Assembly: GCF_900087015.1 (NCBI RefSeq)
Contig: NZ_FLKP01000002.1
Location: 620,001 to 684,000, forward strand
Direction: 5' to 3'
From: Christensenella timonensis
Lineage (GTDB): Bacteria; Bacillota; Clostridia; Christensenellales; Christensenellaceae
Length of the DNA: 64,000 nucleotides
The notes beneath the pieces are model-generated. The model was not told the DNA's origin. It saw only the letters and a program-made list of their open reading frames with translations, and did not search any database. Shown here piece by piece: positions 30,561 to 38,270 of this stretch; positions within the stretch are counted from its first letter, which is position 1, and the number at the start of each line of letters is the position of its first letter. The position numbers were made by a program, and so were the translations under genes.

Positions 30561-30767
30561 TTATCCGGCCTTGCCGCTGTTTGCGTCGATCCACTTTATA
30601 AACTGCTCCTTTCCTACGATCAGCCGCTTTCCGATGTGCAGGGTTGGGAAACCGTGCGAGTGCATCAGTTCATATGCTCCCGTTCTGGAAATGCCTAACG
30701 CCTGCGCCACCATATCGGCAGTCAATGTTACGGGTAGTTCCTCGTATGATGTTTGCGTCTGCTTCAT
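30561..30767 (-). CDS. xis: Excisionase-family DNA-binding protein
   Basis: 68 residues with a MerR-like/HTH_17 fold: VTLTADMVAQALGISRTGAYELMHSHGFPTLHIGKRLIVGKEQFIKWI. This is the standard small excisionase that bends att DNA to favour excision by a tyrosine integrase. AAGGAGG lies 5-6 bases before the ATG. It is transcribed away from the integrase and shares the intergenic region with its promoter. Confidence 0.87.
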   Translation of the reverse strand: MKQTQTSYEELPVTLTADMVAQALGISRTGAYELMHSHGFPTLHIGKRLIVGKEQFIKWIDANSGKAG

Positions 30768-30836
30768 GCGTTCCTCCTTATTCTGTTTTCAATGTGCGGT
30801 AGTGCGTAAACCGTGGATATTCCACCCCCTTCTTTT

Positions 30837-30867
30837 AGACAATATTTATAATATATAAATATTGTCT
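30837..30867. promoter_or_regulatory. Long perfect inverted repeat upstream of xis and the int operon
   Basis: Arms AGACAATATTTATA (30837-30850) and TATAAATATTGTCT (30854-30867) are perfect over 14 bp with a 3-nt centre. A related pair, CAATATAT/ATATATTG, lies at 30902-30925, and the half TATTGTCT recurs there. Likely a repressor-binding region for the xis/int divergent promoters, perhaps bound by the element's XRE protein. Confidence 0.55.
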
Positions 30868-30946
30868 TGCATTTTATCATACTACAAGCAAAGCTTTATG
30901 TCAATATATATCCATAAATATATTGTCTCTTTTTTTCTTTTATATA

Positions 30947-30975
30947 TTGACATATATGGCTGTACAATTTATAAT
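30947..30975 (+). promoter_or_regulatory. Perfect-consensus sigma-A promoter for the DUF6076-int operon
   Basis: TTGACA (30947-30952), 17-bp spacer, TATAAT (30970-30975). It lies 32 bp before the ATG of the DUF6076-like gene. A perfect consensus suggests strong transcription unless repressed by a protein at the neighbouring inverted repeats. Confidence 0.85.
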
Positions 30976-31006
30976 TATATTATTAAATTGTCGAAGGAGT
31001 TCTACA

Positions 31007-32143
31007 ATGCAGATTTTAACCGAAATGTTGTTTACATTGGACTATGAACAGTTTACAGAAAAGCGAATCTGCCGTTATGTTGAGGACACAAATCCGGAAT
31101 ATCTGGAAACGCAAAATGATGTCCTCCAAAGTTTCACATACGGTACTATGTTGCTTGACCTTGCGGAAGCAGATACGCAGGTTTTTGAACGTATTTCGCT
31201 CCCCGCCGCCGCTCTGCTTACAAGCATGAACATGCAGGAAGCGGAAGCAATAAAAGACGAACTAAGAGCATTGGCAAAGACTACAAAACCGTTGCTCTCC
31301 GTCCTTCCCGATCTTTTCAGCGTATACCGTGAAAAGAGTTTGCGCGTGGTAGATGCCTTGCTCCGGCGGAAGGAATGGAACAAGCAATCCGTCTTAGAGG
31401 GCTTCAAAGACATATTTTTAAACGCCCATGTCATTTCAACCTATATTGAACAGGTAAAGACCTTGCTGAACGCGAATGTATTTGCAGATAAGATATATGG
31501 TCAGAAAGCGACGGCAGATATACGCATGGATATGATCTATCATTTGTTGGGAGCACATGACGAACGTGTCAATGAGTCGTTCCATGCCCCGAAAGGAAAA
31601 ACGGAAGATATAACCTCTAATACGGGGATTTCAGCAAAAGTACCGCTTGACCTCATGGCTCCCTCGGATTATTCGTTTCTGCACGACGCGGAAATCAGCC
31701 AAAAGCTAATGATCGCGCTTGAGGGCGATATGCGCCGTCTGGAATTTTATATCCATACAGATGATACCCTGCAAAGCGTCATAGTGGCATACATTAAGGA
31801 TATGATCGAGCAGGAGGTTGTCATTCGGAAATGCAAGCACTGTGGGCGGTATTTTGTGGCGCAGGGACGAACCGTCTACTGTGAGCGCACCATAGACGCG
31901 CAAGGTAACACCTGCCGACAAATAGGAGCTATGGCGCAGTACATGCAGAATCTGGATAGATCGCCTGAAAAAAAGGCGTACAGGCAAGCCTACAAAAACA
32001 ATTTTGCGAAAATGAAGAAAGGCGATCTTTCCGAAACTGATTTTGAACGGTGGAAAGAGGAAGCGAAGAAGTTAAGAAAAGATGTAGAAAATGGCTTGAT
32101 GCAGGCAGATAGATTTCTTGACTGGCTCAAGTATGGGGAGTGA
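31007..32143 (+). CDS. DUF6076-like protein with a C-terminal zinc-finger motif
   Basis: 378 residues from the ATG at 31007, with GAAGGAG about 8 bases upstream. The N-terminal two thirds are helical without a motif I recognise. Near residue 310 is CKHCGRYFVAQGRTVYC, followed by another Cys (GNTC): a CxxC...C...C cluster that could bind zinc. Proteins of this type (DUF6076) are often encoded before integrases in Clostridia. It ends 4 bp before the integrase start, so they share the strong promoter. Function unknown, perhaps control of integration. Confidence 0.7.
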   Translation: MQILTEMLFTLDYEQFTEKRICRYVEDTNPEYLETQNDVLQSFTYGTMLLDLAEADTQVFERISLPAAALLTSMNMQEAEAIKDELRALAKTTKPLLSVLPDLFSVYREKSLRVVDALLRRKEWNKQSVLEGFKDIFLNAHVISTYIEQVKTLLNANVFADKIYGQKATADIRMDMIYHLLGAHDERVNESFHAPKGKTEDITSNTGISAKVPLDLMAPSDYSFLHDAEISQKLMIALEGDMRRLEFYIHTDDTLQSVIVAYIKDMIEQEVVIRKCKHCGRYFVAQGRTVYCERTIDAQGNTCRQIGAMAQYMQNLDRSPEKKAYRQAYKNNFAKMKKGDLSETDFERWKEEAKKLRKDVENGLMQADRFLDWLKYGE

Positions 32144-32147
32144 TCGT

Positions 32148-33362
32148 ATGGCAAGGAATGAAGATACGGAAAACCGCAGGACAAAAAGGGGCGCACAAGG
32201 CGGCGGTACGATGCGCAAGCGTGCAGATGGTACATGGGAGGCCCGCTACACTGTAGGGCGCGATCCTGGCACTGGCAAGCAGATACAGAAGTCCGTCTAT
32301 GCCAAAACGCAGAAAGATGTGCGGAAAAAGTTACAGCAAGCCACAACCGCCATTGATGACGGCATGTATATTGAGCCGTCCAAAATGACCGTAAAGCAAT
32401 GGCTTGAAATCTGGTATAGAGAATACACGGGACAGTTAAAACCGCGAACGAGAACGGAATATAAGGCGCAGATTGATAACCATATTTCAACAGCGCTCGG
32501 AGCGGTCAAGTTACAGGCGTTGAACGCGCACATGATACAGTCCTTTTATAACAAGCTGCACCGCGGTATGAAGGATAAGAAAGGGTTATCCCCTAAGACG
32601 GTCAAGAACGTACACGGAATCCTTCACAGGGCATTAGAACAGGCTGTAGAGATCGGATATATCAAGTATAACGCCGCCAACGCCTGTAAGCTCCCGCGTA
32701 TCACTAAAGCGGAGATACAACCACTTGACGATACGGGGATAGCGGAATTTCTGAATGCGATTAAAGGACACAAATATGAACGGGTGTATTTGGTTGGTCT
32801 ATTCACGGGGTTACGGCAATCAGAAATTCTGGGGCTAACGTGGGATTGTATCGACTTCAAAAAGGGAACGATTTATGTTTATAGACAATTACAGAAAGTA
32901 GAAGATCAGTATTTGTTTGGAACACTTAAAAATAATAAGGCACGTAAACTATCGCCTGCACCCGAAGTTATGAAGATTTTGCGCAAGCAAAATATAGACC
33001 AAAAGAAATGGAAACTAAAAGCGGGGATAGCATGGGAACCGTGGCAAAATGAGAAGTTAGTATTTACAAATGAGTTGGGTGGGCATTTATGCCATAAGAC
33101 GATCTATAATAATTTCAAGGATATTATGAGATCGTTAAAAAGGCCGGACACTCGTTTTCACGATTTGCGGCATACCTACGCTGTAGCCGCAATACGTTCC
33201 GGCGATGATATTAAGACAGTGCAGGAAAATCTCGGACATCATGCGGCGGCGTTCACGCTCGACACCTACGGGCACGTTACGGAAACGATGAAAAAGGAAA
33301 GTTCGCAGAGAATGCAAAGCTACATCAATTCTGTAAAGGGTAAATTAAAGGGTAAACGATGA
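32148..33362 (+). CDS. int: Tyrosine recombinase/integrase
   Basis: 404 residues from the ATG at 32148, with GGGGAG upstream. An N-terminal AP2-like arm-binding domain (GTWEARYTVGRDPGTGKQ) is followed by a SAM-like core-binding domain (MTVKQWLEIWYREY). The catalytic domain has Arg in FTGLRQSEILGL, H-x2-R in FHDLRHTYA, His in LGHH and the nucleophile Tyr in LDTYGHV. Tn916/ICE-type family. It sits 51 bp from the right att repeat, and its 3' end contains the right candidate arm site. Confidence 0.95.
   Translation: MARNEDTENRRTKRGAQGGGTMRKRADGTWEARYTVGRDPGTGKQIQKSVYAKTQKDVRKKLQQATTAIDDGMYIEPSKMTVKQWLEIWYREYTGQLKPRTRTEYKAQIDNHISTALGAVKLQALNAHMIQSFYNKLHRGMKDKKGLSPKTVKNVHGILHRALEQAVEIGYIKYNAANACKLPRITKAEIQPLDDTGIAEFLNAIKGHKYERVYLVGLFTGLRQSEILGLTWDCIDFKKGTIYVYRQLQKVEDQYLFGTLKNNKARKLSPAPEVMKILRKQNIDQKKWKLKAGIAWEPWQNEKLVFTNELGGHLCHKTIYNNFKDIMRSLKRPDTRFHDLRHTYAVAAIRSGDDIKTVQENLGHHAAAFTLDTYGHVTETMKKESSQRMQSYINSVKGKLKGKR
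33328..33353 (+). repeat. Candidate right arm-type site inside the int gene
   Basis: 26 bp identical to 23130-23155 at the other end of the element, made of two TAAAGGGT repeats 12 bp apart. In frame it encodes part of the Lys/Gly-rich integrase C terminus. Confidence 0.6.
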
Positions 33363-33377
33363 AAAATGGGCAAAGAA

Positions 33378-33412
33378 AAAACCTGATAAACCGCATGGTT
33401 ATCAGGTTTTCT
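33378..33412. terminator. Bidirectional terminator between int and tRNA-fMet
   Basis: AAAACCTGATAA (33378-33389) pairs with TTATCAGGTTTT (33399-33410); A-runs and T-runs on both sides. It ends int transcription (+) and gives the tRNA gene (-) a new terminator supplied by the element. Confidence 0.85.
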
Positions 33413-33415
33413 TTG

Positions 33416-33492
<77 letters not shown>

Positions 33493-33530
33493 ACGTATTT
33501 TGTGTGTCTCTTATTTGAGACAGCTTAATT

Positions 33531-33559
33531 ATTATATAACACGTGGTGGGAGATGTCAA
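33531..33559 (-). promoter_or_regulatory. Perfect-consensus promoter of tRNA-fMet
   Basis: On the minus strand: TTGACA (33559-33554), 17-bp spacer, TATAAT (33536-33531), about 39 bp before the mature tRNA 5' end. The -35 box lies just outside the region shared with the truncated tRNA copy. Confidence 0.85.
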
Positions 33560-33845
33560 GGAGAAAGGCCAATTTATGTAAGGATTAAAAGTCAATCTGG
33601 TATGATTATGTAATATGATCGAGTACAGCATAATCTGAATCAATTAAAGTTGAGGGAAATAAGAGGAAAGCGAATACAAGATATTTCACATAAAAATTTT
33701 GAGTGAAGCAACATATTATATTTTTATTGTTCGTTGCACCTAGCCTAACTTCTTCGGATGTTTACATAATTTTAAAATGGTTAAAAAATGAATAGAATAA
33801 TAACTCAAAATTTTGAAAAGAAAAAAACACAAGGAGAGAATACAA
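33541..33845. other. 305-bp region upstream of bsh, no gene seen
   Basis: A+T-rich and without an ORF of quality. It holds the tRNA-fMet -35 box at its left edge and a 12-bp inverted repeat, AAAATTTTGAGT (33693-33704) and ACTCAAAATTTT (33803-33814), with about 98 bp between the arms. AAGGAGAG lies about 7 bases before the bsh ATG. I did not find a well-spaced promoter. Confidence 0.5.
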
Positions 33846-34823
33846 ATGTGTACAGCAATCACATATTATACAAAAGATCACTATTTTGGAAGAAATCTGG
33901 ACTTAGAATTCTCTTATAATGAAACGGTAACGGTTACACCAAGATATTATCCGTTTCATTTTCGTAATGGAAAAGCGCTCGATCATCATTATGCAATGAT
34001 AGGAATGGCTTATGTAGTTGATGGCTTTCCGCTTTATTACGATGCAACAAATGAAAAGGGCCTCAGTATGGCAGGACTAAACTTCCCCGATAATGCAGAC
34101 TATAAAGAAGCTAAGGAAGGGTGCGATAATATTACTCCTTTTGAATTTATTCCCTGGATTCTTGGTCAATGTGCAAGTGTGAGTGAAGCAAGAATTCTCT
34201 TAGAACAGATTAACTTGGTGGATTTGAACTTTAGTGAAGAGCTGCCACTTTCTCCATTACATTGGATGATTTCTGATCAGGAAAATTCTATTGTAGTAGA
34301 ATCAATAAAAGATGGTTTGAAAATTTTCGAAAACCCCGTAGGAGTTCTGACAAATAATCCTACATTTGACTATCAAATGTTTAATCTCAACAATTATATG
34401 CATTTATCTAAAGAACCTCCTACAAATACATTTTCCGCTGAACTTAAACTTGAACAGTATAGCCGGGGTATGGGGGCGATAGGCCTTCCCGGAGATTTAT
34501 CATCCGCTTCGAGATTCGTTAAAGTAGCGTTTACAAAAATGAACTCGGTTTCCGGTGATTCGGAATTGGAAAGTATCAGCCAATTTTTTCACATTCTTGG
34601 CTCGGCAGAACAGCAACGAGGCTGCGTACATCTTGGTGAAGATAAGTACGAAATAACAATTTATTCTTCCTGCTGTAACATGGACAAGGGGATTTATTAC
34701 TATACAACTTATGAAAACAATCAGATCACAGCAGTTGATATGTGTAGAGAAAATCTGGATGGAAACACTATAATAAGCTATCCGCTTGTGAAGGAGCAGC
34801 AGGTTAATTGTCAGAATCGCTAA
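33846..34823 (+). CDS. bsh: Choloylglycine (bile salt) hydrolase
   Basis: 325 residues from the ATG at 33846, chosen because Cys2 must become the N-terminal nucleophile after Met removal (MCTAITY). Conserved residues: Arg and Asp in GRNLDLEF, Asn in EKGLSMAGLNFP, Asn in VLTNNPTFDYQ and Arg in SSASRFVKVAF. This Ntn-hydrolase set cleaves the glycine or taurine amide of conjugated bile acids. No signal peptide, so it is cytosolic. Penicillin V acylase is the main alternative within the family; the motif pattern and gut setting favour bile salts. A+T-rich, within the repeat-bounded segment, so probably acquired. Confidence 0.9.
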   Translation: MCTAITYYTKDHYFGRNLDLEFSYNETVTVTPRYYPFHFRNGKALDHHYAMIGMAYVVDGFPLYYDATNEKGLSMAGLNFPDNADYKEAKEGCDNITPFEFIPWILGQCASVSEARILLEQINLVDLNFSEELPLSPLHWMISDQENSIVVESIKDGLKIFENPVGVLTNNPTFDYQMFNLNNYMHLSKEPPTNTFSAELKLEQYSRGMGAIGLPGDLSSASRFVKVAFTKMNSVSGDSELESISQFFHILGSAEQQRGCVHLGEDKYEITIYSSCCNMDKGIYYYTTYENNQITAVDMCRENLDGNTIISYPLVKEQQVNCQNR

Positions 34824-34840
34824 TGCCCGCGAATCTTAGT

Positions 34841-35278
34841 TTATACATTCGAGCCAATTATATTCAAAGCCGTAAATATATAGGCTGTTGACATTACAGA
34901 TTCTCCACCGTTGGAACCTTCTGTTGACGATGTGATTCCCTCATTCGAGAATTGGAAAGTGCTAAGGATATTGGGAACTTCTTTTAAGAACGAGGTATAT
35001 TCCTCTGTGCTAACAGAACTTTCTATATTTTTAGGAGTAATTGAATAATAGGTTAAAACAGAACCATCGCTATTATTCTGCTGTCCAAGATTTTTATATT
35101 CTATGTTGCTAGACCACAGTTCTTGAGCATATTTCATATATAAATCTATTATTGTTGCATCAGGGAATGCAACAATCGAAAACAAAAAGTTGTAATTGTA
35201 TACTGCGCCATCCCCATCAATATCCATATAAAATGATGTTTTCTTGTCTGTAAGCCTCCTACACAATGGCGCTTTCAA
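34841..35278 (-). CDS. Hypothetical protein, possibly the C-terminal fragment of a lipoprotein
   Basis: Up to 145 residues from a TTG start; no good ribosome-binding site is placed for it, although AGGAGG occurs inside the frame. The pattern (FSIVAFPDATIIDLYMKYAQELW, LTYYSITPKNI, VPNILSTFQFSNEGI) resembles the end of PsbP- or lipoprotein-like domains that close with a LSTFxF strand. The missing N terminus suggests truncation. It converges on bsh. Confidence 0.4.
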   Translation of the reverse strand: MKAPLCRRLTDKKTSFYMDIDGDGAVYNYNFLFSIVAFPDATIIDLYMKYAQELWSSNIEYKNLGQQNNSDGSVLTYYSITPKNIESSVSTEEYTSFLKEVPNILSTFQFSNEGITSSTEGSNGGESVMSTAYIFTALNIIGSNV

Positions 35279-35282
35279 ATGT

Positions 35283-35408
35283 TCACAGTCGAAAGTTTGC
35301 TTTCTGTTCCATCAATCGAATGCAACCAAGCATTTTTCGCAATCGCTTAATGTCTTCACCATCGAAAATATAGTTTTCGTCTATATTTTCAAGCAGGGCG
35401 ACAATCAT
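35283..35408 (-). CDS. Small hypothetical ORF (41 residues)
   Basis: Begins MIVALLENIDENYIFDGEDI and ends in a basic helix (KRLRKMLGCIRLMEQKANF). The composition looks protein-like, but no ribosome-binding site or homologue is evident. It could be the tail of a broken gene together with the preceding ORF. Confidence 0.3.
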   Translation of the reverse strand: MIVALLENIDENYIFDGEDIKRLRKMLGCIRLMEQKANFRL

Positions 35409-35439
35409 TAATTGAAAAATATATATAATAATTTTCCAA

Positions 35440-35637
35440 TTAATGATTCAATCTTTCATATCGGATACAGCAATCACTAATAAGCTTGTTGGACAAAACT
35501 AAATTCCATGCCTGCATACGGCTATGCCAATGTTTATGTTTTAAAAAGATATTCCAATCTAATTCGTACAATGCGTTCAAAACCATTTTATCATCAAAAA
35601 CACAGATAATAACAAACTCAAATTTTTGTTCTTCCAA
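35440..35637 (-). CDS. Small hypothetical ORF (about 65 residues)
   Basis: Starts at TTG (EEQKFEFVIICVFDDKMVLNALYELDWN). AGGAGG lies about 20 bases upstream, too far for this start. It ends in YERLNH before a T/A-rich spacer, and the 41-residue ORF follows on the same strand. Possibly a decayed gene of the bsh segment; function unknown. Confidence 0.3.
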   Translation of the reverse strand: MEEQKFEFVIICVFDDKMVLNALYELDWNIFLKHKHWHSRMQAWNLVLSNKLISDCCIRYERLNH

Positions 35638-35858
35638 ATTGGGTGAATCCTAATGTTCCTCCTTTTATCGAAAATATTTGTATCTTTATCATATCAGCAT
35701 TTTTATTAAAAATCATCAACTTTTCAATGTCAGGAGGGGGATAGGAGGGGGAAATGCGTAATTTTGCAAAATCTGACGAAAAACAAAAAACCTGTAAACG
35801 CTCTGTTCATAGGTCTAATTTTTGGCTTTGTTATGCGATTTTTTCTGTACGACCGCGC
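35638..35858. other. 220-bp region before the tRNA remnant, no gene seen
   Basis: Contains purine-rich AGGAGG runs near 35655 (minus) and 35732-35752 (plus) but no convincing start or frame. It ends abruptly at the tRNA-fMet remnant junction (35859). Confidence 0.4.
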
Positions 35859-35898
35859 GTTATGAGCCCGACGAGCTACCAAACTGCTCTACCCCGCG
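35859..35898 (-). pseudogene. Truncated tRNA-fMet remnant (nucleotides 1-40)
   Basis: Identical to the first 40 nt of the complete tRNA-fMet at 33453-33492, ending just past the anticodon loop. The variable loop, T-arm and 3' acceptor strand are absent. A -10 box (35938-35943, TATAAT on the minus strand) is kept, but the -35 position is poor (CTGACT). It cannot make a tRNA. Confidence 0.85.
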
Positions 35899-36013
35899 AC
35901 GTAATTTTATGTGCCTCTTATTTGAGACAGCTTAGCTATTATATAACAGCAATGAAAATAAGTCAGTAGTTAATTGACACAATGGATCATGAACCGTTGA
36001 GGCGCACAAACCG

Positions 36014-36376
36014 TTAATGGGGGAAGCTGCGTAGTTGTATGGAAACGCCGTCGGGATCATATACATAAAAATAACGGGTTTGGTCGCCCGGATCTTGTAT
36101 TGGTGATGGATCCATGCCTTGTTCATTTGCAAACTTATGCATCTCATCCAGTTTATCAGTTTCAAAACAAATAAACACTCCCTTACCTTCGAACGTGGCT
36201 CCCTCCGGCATGAAAACAAGTTCTATTTCCGTTTCCCCCCGTCCATTCGATAAAAATGCAAGTTCAGCCGTACCCGCTTTAAAACGCTGGGAAATGGTAA
36301 GCTCTGTTATCGTTTCATAAAACTTGATTGATTTCTCCAAATCCTTGACCCGCAAAGTCACATGCTTTATATGCAT
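36014..36376 (-). CDS. VOC family protein (lactoylglutathione lyase-like)
   Basis: A 120-residue single-domain VOC protein. It starts MHIKHVTLRVKDLEKSIKFYE (metal His early), has ETEIELVFMPEG in the middle and ends with QTRYFYVYDPDGVSIQL (terminal Glu position replaced by Gln). It resembles glyoxalase I halves that dimerise to form the active site. AAGGAGG lies about 7 bases before the ATG. First ordinary chromosomal gene after the tRNA remnant. Substrate unknown. Confidence 0.85.
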   Translation of the reverse strand: MHIKHVTLRVKDLEKSIKFYETITELTISQRFKAGTAELAFLSNGRGETEIELVFMPEGATFEGKGVFICFETDKLDEMHKFANEQGMDPSPIQDPGDQTRYFYVYDPDGVSIQLRSFPH

Positions 36377-36429
36377 TGCTAAATACCTCCTTATGGCAGT
36401 ACCATGATTAAAAGGAACGCCTTTCGGCC

Positions 36430-36837
36430 CTATTGTCCATCGCTGCCTTGCGGCTGCGGGGAGGCGGAAGTGCCTGGTTCAGGCGATGTAGCAGGATCGG
36501 CGGGTTCTTGCGTATCCTGTGCGGCAGGATCAGTAGGAGCAGCAGAACCATTCTCGTCCTCGACAAATTTTGTTTCGTTCGGAAGAACCCAGCCAAGGCG
36601 ATCGCGGGCTTCCTTTTCGATATAGTCGCTGCTGCCGATATAATTCAATTCATTCTTATAATAATCGATCTCTTTATTGAGCTCTTCTTCCGTATTTAAA
36701 AGCTCGGCCTGTTTAGAGGCCTGCGCAGCGAGGATGCTTTGCTGGTTGAAGAAGGTGAGACTGGCATAAATGAGCACGCCAATCAACACAAAAAACTTGA
36801 TGCGGTTGAAGTTGAATGATTTCTTCTTTTTTGCCAT
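36430..36837 (-). CDS. divIC: FtsB/DivIC-type septum formation initiator
   Basis: 135 residues: basic cytoplasmic start (MAKKKKSFNFNRIK), one transmembrane helix (FFVLIGVLIYASLTFF) and an extracellular coiled coil (AAQASKQAELLNTEEELNKEIDYYKNEL). The family motif is SSDYIEKEARDRLGWVLPNETKFV, and a Pro/Ser/Asp-rich tail of about 40 residues follows. DivIC bridges FtsL and DivIB in the divisome. GGAGG lies about 8 bases upstream. Confidence 0.9.
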   Translation of the reverse strand: MAKKKKSFNFNRIKFFVLIGVLIYASLTFFNQQSILAAQASKQAELLNTEEELNKEIDYYKNELNYIGSSDYIEKEARDRLGWVLPNETKFVEDENGSAAPTDPAAQDTQEPADPATSPEPGTSASPQPQGSDGQ

Positions 36838-36860
36838 ACCAGCAAACCTCCGATGCTTGC

Positions 36861-36889
36861 ATCATATCATAAAAAAATTTTTTCTTCAA
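36861..36889 (-). promoter_or_regulatory. Promoter of divIC
   Basis: Minus strand TTGAAG (36889-36884), 17-bp spacer, TATGAT (36866-36861), 24 bp before the ATG. Confidence 0.7.
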
Positions 36890-36953
36890 GTTATATACCC
36901 CGTTATAAAAGGATTATTCACGATTCAAGTTATTAAAAAAGTATTAAGGGGAT

Positions 36954-36981
36954 TTTACAAAAATGTAGAGTGTGATATAAT
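36954..36981 (+). promoter_or_regulatory. Promoter of the DUF3048 lipoprotein gene
   Basis: TTTACA (36954-36959), 16-bp spacer, TATAAT (36976-36981). Divergent to the divIC promoter. Confidence 0.75.
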
Positions 36982-37024
36982 GACTGGCAGGTAAACTTGA
37001 AACTTGGACAAGGGAAGGTTTTTT

Positions 37025-38167
37025 ATGAAGAAGATTTTAACGATCATATTGGCAACAGTCATGGTTTGCGCTATCTTTACCGCTTGTGCAAAGCAGGAAG
37101 AGCCCTCCGTGGCGCCGACGCAGATCACGTCTGCGACGCAAACGCCTACGGCGACGCCGGTTCCGACGGATACGATCCCGACGGACGTATCACCTACAAC
37201 TGGATTGCAGGGGAACACGACATATAAGCCGATCATGGTACAGATCGACAATGCTGATGCGGCCCGTGGCTACCAGGAAGGCCTTAGTGTGGCAGATATT
37301 GTCTACGAAACAGACGTTGACGGCGGCGACACGCGTTTCACAGCGCTTTTTAACGACGCGATCAACGGCGAGGATGCGCCGGAAGAATTGATCGTCGGCC
37401 CGGTTCGCTCCTCAAGATATTATCACCAGCGGATCCAGCAGGAATGGGATGCCCTGTATGTACATATGGGAGGCCCGGATGCGACATCGGTTGAAGGTAC
37501 GGATATCTGGGGCGCGAGCGGCGAGCATATCCAGCAGCGTATCAATGGGGCAGGAAAGCACGCGGTCAATACAGAATTGTTTTTCCCGCTGGTAAGCGGA
37601 CATAATACGTCGGCATATGCGGGGATCGACCTGATGAAGGCGCTTGCGATCTATGACTACACGCCTGAAACGTTGCAGGCATTTACATTCTACCCAGCGA
37701 ACGATTATGCAGATCAGCCGGAGATCAAGGAAATTGCGCTCAAGTTCTTTGGGGACAAGGCTTTCGCAACGTATGAATATGATAAAGACAGTGATAAACT
37801 GCTGCGCTCGACACGGGGCAAAGAGCATAAGGATGCTTCGACCGGTGAGCAGATCGCGGTGCAGAACGTGGTCATCCAGTATGTACACGATGAAAAAGCG
37901 GGAAGCGATGCCAAGGAGGGCGACCGCAGGATCGTAAACACCAGAGGCAGCGGCGACGCGGTATTTGTGATCCATGGCAAACTCATGAAAGGTACATGGG
38001 AACGTCAGGATTATGACCAGAAGACGACGTACAAGCTGGAAAACGGTGAAGAACTGACCTTTGCGCCGGGCAATACATGGATCACGATGATCCCCGAGGG
38101 AAGGGAAATCGCGGTGACATACGCCGACGGGACGGACGAGACGATCACGGGAAGCGTAAACGAATAG
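37025..38167 (+). CDS. DUF3048 (YerB-like) lipoprotein
   Basis: 380 residues from the ATG at 37025, with GGGAAGG upstream. Lipoprotein signal with lipobox FTAC near residue 18, and a Thr/Pro-rich linker (PTATPVPTDTIPTD). Two DUF3048 parts follow: YKPIMVQIDNADAARGYQEGLSVADIVYET and RFTALFNDA...GPVRSSRYY early, GDAVFVIHGKLMKGTWERQD and PGNTWITMIPEG late. The family is exported and of unknown function; Bacillus YerB is its best-known member. Monocistronic, with its own promoter and terminator. Confidence 0.92.
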   Translation: MKKILTIILATVMVCAIFTACAKQEEPSVAPTQITSATQTPTATPVPTDTIPTDVSPTTGLQGNTTYKPIMVQIDNADAARGYQEGLSVADIVYETDVDGGDTRFTALFNDAINGEDAPEELIVGPVRSSRYYHQRIQQEWDALYVHMGGPDATSVEGTDIWGASGEHIQQRINGAGKHAVNTELFFPLVSGHNTSAYAGIDLMKALAIYDYTPETLQAFTFYPANDYADQPEIKEIALKFFGDKAFATYEYDKDSDKLLRSTRGKEHKDASTGEQIAVQNVVIQYVHDEKAGSDAKEGDRRIVNTRGSGDAVFVIHGKLMKGTWERQDYDQKTTYKLENGEELTFAPGNTWITMIPEGREIAVTYADGTDETITGSVNE

Positions 38168-38169
38168 TA

Positions 38170-38205
38170 AAAAAAGGCCGCTTGCAGGGAAGCGGCCTTT
38201 TTTAT
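38170..38205 (+). terminator. Rho-independent terminator
   Basis: AAAAGGCCGCTT pairs with AAGCGGCCTTTT around a short loop, with a T-run to 38203. Confidence 0.9.
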
Positions 38206-38208
38206 TTG

Positions 38209-38238
38209 TTGCGCAAAGAACGGGATTTCATATATAAT
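38209..38238 (+). promoter_or_regulatory. Promoter of glnA
   Basis: TTGCGC (38209-38214), 18-bp spacer, TATAAT (38233-38238), 32 bp before the ATG. No TnrA/GlnR-type palindrome was recognised. Confidence 0.6.
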
Positions 38239-38270
38239 AGGGATATAGTGCATATGGAAGGAAGATAAGA

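Noticed and set aside
30190-30858. 222-codon plus-strand ORF opposite mobC, oriT and xis
   Set aside because: Shadow of mobC and xis; it runs through the inverted-repeat cluster and has no domain.
36404-36699. Plus-strand ORFs opposite divIC
   Set aside because: Gly/Ser/Arg-rich shadows of the low-complexity divIC tail; divIC itself has a promoter, ribosome-binding site and family motifs.
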